Shown piece after piece: positions 33,294 through 41,178 of a stretch of 53,976 nucleotides of DNA. Within the stretch, counting starts at the first letter, position 1. Each line of letters begins with the position of its first letter. Source of the DNA: Atopobium sp034113385. Lineage in GTDB: Bacteria > Actinomycetota > Coriobacteriia > Coriobacteriales > Atopobiaceae. The position numbers and the translations under genes were made by a program. The DNA lies in the NCBI RefSeq assembly GCF_034113385.1, contig NZ_JAXEXL010000020.1, positions 1-53,976 on the forward strand, given 5' to 3'. The notes under the pieces were generated by a model. The model was given only the letters and a program-made list of their open reading frames with translations. It searched no databases and was not told where the DNA came from.

Positions 33294-34859
33294 GTGGGTG
33301 TGCAAAGCAAACAACAAGCTCATCGTACAGATTTTCTTGTGCTTGGCATAGGAAGCGTATGCGTGCTTTGCTTGGTTTTGCTTCCGCTGCTCGTAATCTC
33401 AGTGTTTAACCATTCCTATGCAGATGACTGGCATTATGGCGTATGGGCGCATCTTGCTCTGCAACAATCTCAGGGCAATGTGTTGGCTGCTATTGCGGAA
33501 GCTTTAAGACAGGTGAGTGTTGCATGGTTTGACTGGCAGGGCACGTATTCTGCCATTTTTTTAATGGCACTCCAGCCCGGTGTTTTCTCAGAAAGTGCCT
33601 ACGTTATAAGTGCTTGGATTGCTCTTGCTCTGTTGGTGGGCTGTACGTTCTATTTTGTGCGTACCACCATGCAGATTTGTTTGCATGATTACAGTTATGC
33701 TTGGTTAAGTGTGGCGTCTGTGCTCCTGATTGCGCAGCTTTTGTTGCAACCAAGTCCTGTAGAAGGTATTTTTTGGTACAACAGCGCTATATATTACACG
33801 GGCTACCATGCTTTAATGCTGCTGCTTATTGGCTTTATTATTCGTACTATGACCATAGAGAAGCTCTGGGTTTTTATAGTACGAGTCTGCGTTGCAACGC
33901 TGTTAGCACTCTTTGTTGCTGGCGGTAATTTTGTAACGCTTTTAGTGGCACTTGAATTGGGAATGAGCGCAACCATTGCGGTTATAGTAAAGCGTCATGG
34001 CAAAATGGCTTGCGTGGTAATTCCTACCATTGCTTTGATACTTGGCGCTATTGTGAGTTTTTCTGCACCTGGTAATGAAGTACGCCAACAAGTGCAATTC
34101 CCCAATACTAAGCTAGGAGTATTGGATACGATTGTGCAATCTACAGGGGCATCTCTACATGGGCTCATGGATTGGGTGGACGGTTTTGTAGTAATCATGC
34201 TGCTGTTTTTGTTACCACTCTTTGTGTATGTACTACGTCAGAGTGGCATAGCACAAAAGTTTAGCTTTAGCCAACCGGGATGGGTAAGCATTGCAAGTAT
34301 GGCTCTGTTTGCCTCCAGCTTTACGCCCACACTGTACTCCATGGGTACCGTAGGGCCTGGTCGTGTACAAAACTGTCGTTTTGATTTGCTGGTTGTATTA
34401 CTTGCTGTCAACCTTGTATGGTGGATTGGTTGGGTCTTGCATAAACGCTTGATTGAAGCAGCCACACTACAAGACATATCAGTGGATATGCCCGTGCAGC
34501 CACAGCTACTTTTCTCGGCAAGAAAAGTAGCTCATATTTGTGCAGGTATAGGGCTTGTGTTTACCGTCATTTTAAGCGCATCATATGCCCATGCTGCCTC
34601 TCGAGAAAAGCTGTCTAGTTTGTCTGCGTTTCATTCCATAGTTACGGGTCAAGCGCAGAGCTATGACAGGCAGGTATCCAATCGCATATATTTGATTGAA
34701 ACCTCACATGAACAAGAGGTAACAGTGCCTTTTTACCGTAATGTACCTCATGTTTTGTTAATGGGTGATATTAGAGACAACATGGATAATTACATTAATT
34801 ATCGCTTGGCTCAATGGTATGGGAAAAAATCAATTATTGGATATTCGCTGCAGTCTTAA
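33294..34859 (+). CDS. DUF6056-family polytopic membrane protein
   Basis: 521 aa with about 11 hydrophobic segments. GTG start with AAGGAG 7 nt upstream. The opening SYADDWHYGVWAHLAL and SVAWFDWQGTYSAIFLMAL are what I associate with DUF6056, a family of membrane proteins thought to resemble GT-C glycosyltransferases; the acidic DDW loop after the first helix fits that. An external soluble part of about 75 residues follows the last helix. Function is not established; a role in surface glycan assembly is inference. A possible intrinsic terminator lies at 34952-34978. Confidence 0.72.
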   Translation: MGVQSKQQAHRTDFLVLGIGSVCVLCLVLLPLLVISVFNHSYADDWHYGVWAHLALQQSQGNVLAAIAEALRQVSVAWFDWQGTYSAIFLMALQPGVFSESAYVISAWIALALLVGCTFYFVRTTMQICLHDYSYAWLSVASVLLIAQLLLQPSPVEGIFWYNSAIYYTGYHALMLLLIGFIIRTMTIEKLWVFIVRVCVATLLALFVAGGNFVTLLVALELGMSATIAVIVKRHGKMACVVIPTIALILGAIVSFSAPGNEVRQQVQFPNTKLGVLDTIVQSTGASLHGLMDWVDGFVVIMLLFLLPLFVYVLRQSGIAQKFSFSQPGWVSIASMALFASSFTPTLYSMGTVGPGRVQNCRFDLLVVLLAVNLVWWIGWVLHKRLIEAATLQDISVDMPVQPQLLFSARKVAHICAGIGLVFTVILSASYAHAASREKLSSLSAFHSIVTGQAQSYDRQVSNRIYLIETSHEQEVTVPFYRNVPHVLLMGDIRDNMDNYINYRLAQWYGKKSIIGYSLQS

Positions 34860-34951
34860 AAATAGTGTTTAGTTACGGTTTTATTTAATCGCGTATGGTT
34901 GCGCGCACATGTTGTGTGTTCGTGCGTTATTCTGTACCAATGCAATTGTGA

Positions 34952-34978
34952 ACGCGTGGGTTTGCTGCGCGTCTTTTT
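34952..34978 (+). terminator. terminator-like hairpin upstream of tyrS
   Basis: Stem ACGCGTGG / GCTGCGCGT with two G-U pairs (34952-34972) and five T at 34974-34978. It may end the DUF6056 transcript or act as an attenuator in the tyrS leader. Confidence 0.45.
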
Positions 34979-35018
34979 GTTAGTACGTTACGTCATACAA
35001 CCCATGGAGGGTAGAGCA

Positions 35019-36236
35019 TTGCTTTCTGTTGATGAGCAGCTTAAGGTAATTACGTCTGGAACCATGCAGATTGTTCCATTGGATGAACTCAAAAAGAAGC
35101 TCGAGAAGGGCACCTCGCTGACTATTAAGCTTGGCGTAGATCCAACCAGTCCTGACCTTCATTTAGGTCATGCAGTTCCTTTACGTAAGATGCGTCAATT
35201 CCAAGATTTGGGTCATAGCGTCACGCTCATCATTGGCAATGGTACTGCTCTTATTGGTGACCCTTCAGGGCGCGATTCTACCCGTCCTCCGCTCACGGAA
35301 GAGCAGGTAGAAGAAAATGCCAAAACGTATGTTGCCCAGGCAATGAAGGTGCTAGACCCAGAAAAGACCACCATTGTGCACAATGGTGAGTGGCTTAAGC
35401 CCATGCAGTTGTCTGACATGTTAGGTCTTATGAGCAAGTTTAACGTTGCCCGTATTTTGGAGCGCGAGGACTTCCATAATCGGTATGTTAACGGCATGTC
35501 CATCTCTTTGCATGAGTTCATTTATCCCGTGTTGCAAGCGTATGATTCCGTAGTTATCAATGCAGATGTAGAGATGGGCGGCAATGATCAGATCTTCAAT
35601 CTGCTTGCTGGCCGTGATCTTATGCGCGCACAGGGTATGGAGCCTCAGGTTGCGCTAACCATGCCTTTGCTGGTTGGTTTAGACGGCACTAAAAAGATGT
35701 CAAAGAGTTACAAAAACTATGTAGGTCTTACTGACCCCGCAGATGATATGTACGGCAAACTTATGTCCATTGCCGATGAGCTCATTCCTATGTACTTCCG
35801 TCTGTGCTCTACACTGCCCGTGGATGAGGTTGAGAAGATCGATACACAGTTTGCGGATGGCAGCGCTGACCCGTATGTTCTTAAGCGTATGCTTGCACGC
35901 AACATCTGTGATTTGTATCACGGCGAGGGTGCGGGACAAGCGGCAGAAGCTGCTTTTGATGCAACCTTTAAACGCAATGAGGTACCTGAGGACATTGCTG
36001 AGTTTGCGTTGAGTACGGTCGAAGTAAATGATGAAGGCATGGTATACCTTGCCAAGCTTATGGTAGACGTACAGATTGCAAAATCTGCTGGTGAAGCACG
36101 TCGTTTGATTGATGGCGGTGGCGTCAAGATTAACGGTGAGGCCGTTGCGCCTAGGTGCTATAATGTAGCTCCAGAACTCTTTGGAGCAGGAACAACTATT
36201 CAGTCTGGTAAGCGTCGTTGGGCTCGCTTGGTTTAG
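35019..36236 (+). CDS. tyrS: tyrosyl-tRNA synthetase
   Basis: 405 aa from a TTG at 35019, chosen because GGAGGG (35006-35011) sits 7 nt upstream and homology starts MLSVDEQL; the ATG at 35004 overlaps the ribosome site. Class I motifs: HLGH (HIGH), KMSKS, and a C-terminal S4 RNA-binding domain (ARRLIDGGGVKINGEAV). Charges tRNA-Tyr with tyrosine. The CnaB surface-protein gene follows after 13 nt. Confidence 0.95.
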   Translation: MLSVDEQLKVITSGTMQIVPLDELKKKLEKGTSLTIKLGVDPTSPDLHLGHAVPLRKMRQFQDLGHSVTLIIGNGTALIGDPSGRDSTRPPLTEEQVEENAKTYVAQAMKVLDPEKTTIVHNGEWLKPMQLSDMLGLMSKFNVARILEREDFHNRYVNGMSISLHEFIYPVLQAYDSVVINADVEMGGNDQIFNLLAGRDLMRAQGMEPQVALTMPLLVGLDGTKKMSKSYKNYVGLTDPADDMYGKLMSIADELIPMYFRLCSTLPVDEVEKIDTQFADGSADPYVLKRMLARNICDLYHGEGAGQAAEAAFDATFKRNEVPEDIAEFALSTVEVNDEGMVYLAKLMVDVQIAKSAGEARRLIDGGGVKINGEAVAPRCYNVAPELFGAGTTIQSGKRRWARLV

Positions 36237-36249
36237 TAACGGAGACACT

Positions 36250-37962
36250 ATGAAAAAGCTTATTACGTCGCTTGTAGCGGCATTGTTTTTGGTGGGCAGC
36301 TTAAGCAGCCCTGCATTAGCAGAAGACTATGTAGATGACTATCGCTCAACTACGGGCATTACGGGTATTGGTGTTAGGCCTTTGCCGCAAGATCCCACGG
36401 TAATTTCTTCCACAGGTACTTCTGTGCCAAATACCATTGTTTTGGGCAATGATGTTTCATCCAAATTGTCTAAAGTTCAGATTACGCATGAGGTTCGTAA
36501 TCTGGTAAATCCAACAGATGTACGCCAAGATACGGTAAAGCCTTATGGCTTCAACGTTATTAATACGGTATATACCGCAACTGCTGCAAATGCCAATAAT
36601 GAAATCAAGCCAGGTGATTACTTTACTATTCAGCTTGATTCTGCAGCTCGTTTAGGTGGCACAGTTGATGATAAGGTAGTGGCTGTACGCAGCCTCTTTG
36701 ATGGTAATGAGCTTGTTGCCTATGCTATCTATGAGCCACAAACCGCAAAGGTAACCTATGTATTTACAGACTATGTAAATACGCATACAGACATTGCCCT
36801 TTATAACCAGTTTAAAGAGTATCCTTCTGCGGCTCTTATCCCCAATAACGGTTCATATACCTGGACTGATTCCTTTGGCGGGGTAAGCAAGTCTGAGACG
36901 TACAACATTGACTGGGGTACTGGTGCAAGCACGCTCAATACTCTAAAAGCTGGTGCATTCCAACATAGTGCTCAGCAAATCTATACCATTAACCCCGAGA
37001 CTAAGCGCTATGTACAGTTTAATAATGCTGTTTTTGCCGATAAAACCCAGCCAGTCTCATTTAGGTGGCAAAACTATGCCAATCCAGTATATGACAACGC
37101 TCAGGTAAAGGTGTATGCCTTACCAGAGTCCATGCCTTTTTGCGATAGCCAAGTATATGACACAAGCAAACTTACTGATGTCACAGATTCCTTTACCATT
37201 ACTAAGGAAACGCTTAATGGGGCTGCTTACCTCGATATTGTTCAGACTTCTAACATCGGTGCCTATAGTGGGAAGTACTATGTCACCGTTGATGATGAGT
37301 ACAACCCCGATGAGGGCGTTAACTCAATGATTGAAACCGTTTCGTATGATGCTGATCAGCAGGCATTCCCAACAAGTAACGCTACGGGACGCATTTCTGG
37401 TGACATTATATATATCGATAAGGGCGCCACGCAGGCGTATGCTACGGGAAGATATACACAACCAACAAGGCCTATCATGCAAAAGCGCATTAAGCTGGTA
37501 AAGACTAATCCTGCTGGTGAGCCGCTGCAGTATGCAGAATATGAAGTATGTGATGCAAAGGGTAATGCGGTAGACATGATTGTTACCGGCAAAGACGGTA
37601 TTGGATATTCCAAGGCACTTGATTTGGGCACGTATACTATTAAGGAAACTAAGGCTCCTCAAGGATATGAACTTAGTAGTGCAGTAGAGTCTGTTACCTT
37701 GAGCCATGAAGGCTCTAGCTTGGTACAGGTAGATGTTGTAGACCAGAAGAAGCTCGAGCAGCCTACTCCTTCTACAGACATTCCTAATAATCAAACGAGC
37801 AAACCAAGCACGCCCAAACCTTCGGCCACGCAAAGCAACAAACGCGTACCTGCGGTTTTGCCTAAGACCTCTGACGATTTTAATGTTTGGATTCCGATTG
37901 GTGTTTCTATAGTGGCAGCAAACATTTGCATTTTTGCGGCGGTCCTTAGGAAAAAGAAATAG
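36250..37962 (+). CDS. cell-wall surface protein, CnaB/SpaA-type with LPKTS sorting signal
   Basis: 570 aa. Signal peptide (KKLITSLVAALFLVGSLSSP ALA), a long pilin-like region, then a CnaB domain: KLVKTNPAGEPLQYAEYEV with the isopeptide Lys and TYTIKETKAPQGYEL with the Glu, expected to form an internal Lys-Asn isopeptide bond. A Pro/Thr/Ser-rich stretch leads to LPKTS (537-541), a hydrophobic segment and KKK. The signal position matches a sortase motif, but Ser replaces the usual Gly of LPxTG. It may be a pilin subunit or adhesin. GGAG precedes the ATG. No sortase gene is in the window. A strong terminator follows. Confidence 0.85.
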   Translation: MKKLITSLVAALFLVGSLSSPALAEDYVDDYRSTTGITGIGVRPLPQDPTVISSTGTSVPNTIVLGNDVSSKLSKVQITHEVRNLVNPTDVRQDTVKPYGFNVINTVYTATAANANNEIKPGDYFTIQLDSAARLGGTVDDKVVAVRSLFDGNELVAYAIYEPQTAKVTYVFTDYVNTHTDIALYNQFKEYPSAALIPNNGSYTWTDSFGGVSKSETYNIDWGTGASTLNTLKAGAFQHSAQQIYTINPETKRYVQFNNAVFADKTQPVSFRWQNYANPVYDNAQVKVYALPESMPFCDSQVYDTSKLTDVTDSFTITKETLNGAAYLDIVQTSNIGAYSGKYYVTVDDEYNPDEGVNSMIETVSYDADQQAFPTSNATGRISGDIIYIDKGATQAYATGRYTQPTRPIMQKRIKLVKTNPAGEPLQYAEYEVCDAKGNAVDMIVTGKDGIGYSKALDLGTYTIKETKAPQGYELSSAVESVTLSHEGSSLVQVDVVDQKKLEQPTPSTDIPNNQTSKPSTPKPSATQSNKRVPAVLPKTSDDFNVWIPIGVSIVAANICIFAAVLRKKK

Positions 37963-38001
37963 CAACTTTCTGATAGGGATGCTTTAAAAACGTAAACGGT
38001 T

Positions 38002-38029
38002 AACAGGCTTGCTGTGCAAGCCTGTTTTT
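38002..38029 (+). terminator. intrinsic terminator after the surface-protein gene
   Basis: Arms AACAGGCTTGC (38002-38012) and GCAAGCCTGTT (38016-38026) with a TGT loop, then T residues to 38029. A classic form. Confidence 0.9.
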
Positions 38030-38133
38030 ATAGTTCCTGCTGCGTTTATAGAAACTCAGACTGCATCACAAGAAGCTAATGCTAATACGGTACACTAGCG
38101 AATAATAAAAATTGCATGTTTGGAGTTAGAACT

Positions 38134-41100
38134 ATGGCACTTATCTCTTGTGTAGTACCTGCCTATAATGTTGAGAAATACATTGGCCGTTGTTTAACGA
38201 GTCTCAAGAATCAAACGTTTGATGACTTTGAAGTCATTGTTGTAGATGATGCAAGCACTGATGCTACTGCACAAGAGATAGATAAGGTCATCTACGGCGA
38301 TAACCGTTTTGTTGTGGTCCGTCATGAGGAAAACCGTAATTTACACCTTGCACGCAAATCTGGTGTTATGGCAGCTCAGGGTGAATATATCATCTTTGTA
38401 GACGGTGATGATGAATTAGCAGATGAAACGTTTGAGCGTGCAGTAGAACGCATGCGTAAAACACCCTGTGATATGTTGCATTTTGGTGTCAAAGTCATAA
38501 CTGACGATGATGCTCTTCCTGAGGAATATTTACTGCATGATGACAATAAACTTGATGCCCCTCGTCTTGAGGGGAAAGATATCATCCATAAAATATATGA
38601 TGAATCACAGGGTTTTAGTGTTGACTGGCGTGTAACTCAAATTCTATATTCTGCGCGGATTGTAAAAGAGGCATTTGAAGAAATGCCTGATTTAAACTTA
38701 TTGAGAGCAGAAGATAGCTTTGAATCATTGGTTATTACTTCCAAGGCTTCCTCAATGGAGTTTATGGATGAGTATTTGGGTTACTTGTACCATTTTGGTT
38801 GCGGAATAATGGGTACCACTCAAATTAATCTCCTAGATTTTGAAAAGCACTGTAAGCAGATGGCTGCGTGTCTTGCTGCAGGGAAAAACTATGCACAGCA
38901 CTATCCACAGAGCATCCCACAAGCATGTCTCGATGGATTTATATATCAGAATATTGTATTTATCGCTAATGAGTGGCGTGATCGTGTTGCTCGAGAAGAT
39001 AAAGAAGTTGCAGCTGCAATCTTGGTACGCAACTTTGGTAAAGCACAAATCAATACAGAATTATGGCGTTTGGTGCGTGATCGAGCTTATGACTTTATTG
39101 CAAAAGGTACACTCCCTGAAGCAAATGATATTTTGTATCTCTACTATCGAGTAGCGCAAGATACTTACACTACTACAGATGATGTTACGGTGCTTAATCA
39201 TTTACACGCCATGCAACGGGCTGCTCAAGATCATATGGACCAGTTGCGCAGCACACGTAAAAAGCAAGAGTACAAGGCTCAAGACCTGCGTATTTTTGTT
39301 ACTACCCACAAACGAGTAGATTTTCCCGAGTCTCCCATATTCCAGCCAGTGCAAGTGGGAGGTCTTCTTAAGAATCCTGAATCTCGTTTTATGGACTCCT
39401 TCCATGATGATGAAGGCGACAACATCAGTAGCAAAAATCCTTACTATTGTGAGATGACCGTACAGTATTGGGCATGGAAGAATGCCATGGCAGATTACAT
39501 GGGCTTCTGCCATTATCGTCGCTACTTTAATTTCTCGGAAACCGAGTACGAGGAAAACGAGTACGGCGAGGTCATGGATAGCTTTATTGATGCAACATCC
39601 ATTGCCAAATACGGCTTAGATTCCCAAAGTGCTCGTGCTTGTATTGAGGGCTATGATGTTATTACGACGCGCTTCCAAGACTTACGCCATATGCCAGGTG
39701 ATTTTACAACGCCGTATGAGCAATATAAGGCAGCTCCTTTGCTCCACATTGAGGACATAGACCTTCTTGTTAACATTATTGCTGAGCTCCAACCTGAGTA
39801 TTTGAATGATGCACGAGCCTTCTTTACTGGGCACGAGAGCTGCTTCTGCAACATGTATATTATGCGCGGCCAGATTTTCTCGGACTATTGCGCGTGGGTA
39901 TTTCCCATTTTAGAGAAATACTGTAACGAAGCTCATATGGAGCATTACAGTAAGGAAGCCTTGCGCACTCCTGGCCATCTAACAGAGCGTTTGTTTAATA
40001 TTTACTACAGGCATGCTCTGCGTACTAATGCGGGCTGGAAAACAAAACAGCTTCAATGCGTCCACTTTGAGCAGCCAGATAAAACCTATGATTTGCAGCC
40101 TATTGTGGATGTTCGTCAGGACGCCTTGGGCAAAAAGATTGTGCCGGTGGTCTTTGCATCGGATAACAACTATGTGCCTATGCTTTCTACCACTATGTTT
40201 TCTATGTTGTGCAATGCTAATCCTTCCAACTTTTATGACATTGTGGTGCTCGAGCGCAATATTGATGGCGCGCGTCGTGAAACCATCCAAAAGATGGTGG
40301 CAGACTTTGGTAATGCATCTGTTCGGTTTTACAATGTCTCCCGTATGATTCGCGGGTATGACTTGTCCACCAACAACGAGCATATCTCACTAGAAACCTA
40401 CTATCGCTTCCTTGTACAGGAGATTTTATCGTTCTACGATAAGGTACTGTATCTGGATTCTGATCTCATTGTTCGTGGTGATGTTTCTGAGCTCTTTGAT
40501 ACGGAGCTGGGTACTAATCTGCTTGCTGCGGCCCATGATTTGGACTATTTGGGCAACCTCAACATGAATGATGGCAAACGTATGAAGTATACGGTTGAGG
40601 AACTGGGTCTTGTGGATCCTTATGAGTATTTCCAAGCTGGTGTACTCGTGCTTAACACCGCCCAGATGCGTAAGTTGCATACTGTGAGCGAGTGGATGGA
40701 CATTGTTTCTGAGGCAGACTACATCTACGATGACCAAGATATTCTTAATGCAGAATGTCAGGGTCGGGTAACCTACCTACCGTTTAACTGGAATGTTATG
40801 CATGACTGTGGTGGTCGTGTAGCTGCTGTTTTCCGCTTTGCACCTAATGATTTTTTTGATGCCTACAATGCATCGCGTGCTAATCCCAAGATTATTCATT
40901 ATGCAGGCTGGGAAAAGCCTTGGGTTAATACGCGCTGCGACTACGCTACTGAGTACTGGCGCTATGCTCGTGCTATGCCTTTCTATGAAGAGCTCATTTC
41001 TCGGATGATTTCTTCGGCTGTTCCCGCGGAGGGTGTACCAAGCTTACCTGCGCACGAGAAAGTTGTTTCTCCAGATAGTGGGCTGCGCAAGCTGGTAGAC

Positions 41101-41175
41101 CCTATTGCTCCTTTAGGTAGTGCACGTCGAGAAGTGCTTAAGTCTTTGGGACGCGCTGCGCTGGGCAAGAAGTAG
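38134..41175 (+). CDS. three-domain glycosyltransferase: GT2 + DUF4422 + GT8
   Basis: 1013 aa from ATG 38134, which has TTGGAG upstream. The GT2 domain (about 1-110, extending to 230) carries SCVVPAYNVEKYIGRCL, VVDDASTDAT and the DXD-type FVDGDDE. DUF4422 (about 385-650) has IFVTTHKRVDF, WAWKNAMADYMGFCHYRRYF and the His-rich end. GT8 (about 666-930) has VVFASDNNYVPMLSTTMFSM, LYLDSDLIVRG (D775-S-D777) and QAGVLVLN. A middle linker of about 150 residues joins GT2 to DUF4422. It would make several consecutive sugar transfers on a surface glycan; the acceptor is unknown. U32 follows after 3 nt. Confidence 0.85.
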   Translation: MALISCVVPAYNVEKYIGRCLTSLKNQTFDDFEVIVVDDASTDATAQEIDKVIYGDNRFVVVRHEENRNLHLARKSGVMAAQGEYIIFVDGDDELADETFERAVERMRKTPCDMLHFGVKVITDDDALPEEYLLHDDNKLDAPRLEGKDIIHKIYDESQGFSVDWRVTQILYSARIVKEAFEEMPDLNLLRAEDSFESLVITSKASSMEFMDEYLGYLYHFGCGIMGTTQINLLDFEKHCKQMAACLAAGKNYAQHYPQSIPQACLDGFIYQNIVFIANEWRDRVAREDKEVAAAILVRNFGKAQINTELWRLVRDRAYDFIAKGTLPEANDILYLYYRVAQDTYTTTDDVTVLNHLHAMQRAAQDHMDQLRSTRKKQEYKAQDLRIFVTTHKRVDFPESPIFQPVQVGGLLKNPESRFMDSFHDDEGDNISSKNPYYCEMTVQYWAWKNAMADYMGFCHYRRYFNFSETEYEENEYGEVMDSFIDATSIAKYGLDSQSARACIEGYDVITTRFQDLRHMPGDFTTPYEQYKAAPLLHIEDIDLLVNIIAELQPEYLNDARAFFTGHESCFCNMYIMRGQIFSDYCAWVFPILEKYCNEAHMEHYSKEALRTPGHLTERLFNIYYRHALRTNAGWKTKQLQCVHFEQPDKTYDLQPIVDVRQDALGKKIVPVVFASDNNYVPMLSTTMFSMLCNANPSNFYDIVVLERNIDGARRETIQKMVADFGNASVRFYNVSRMIRGYDLSTNNEHISLETYYRFLVQEILSFYDKVLYLDSDLIVRGDVSELFDTELGTNLLAAAHDLDYLGNLNMNDGKRMKYTVEELGLVDPYEYFQAGVLVLNTAQMRKLHTVSEWMDIVSEADYIYDDQDILNAECQGRVTYLPFNWNVMHDCGGRVAAVFRFAPNDFFDAYNASRANPKIIHYAGWEKPWVNTRCDYATEYWRYARAMPFYEELISRMISSAVPAEGVPSLPAHEKVVSPDSGLRKLVDPIAPLGSARREVLKSLGRAALGKK

Positions 41176-41178
41176 GAT

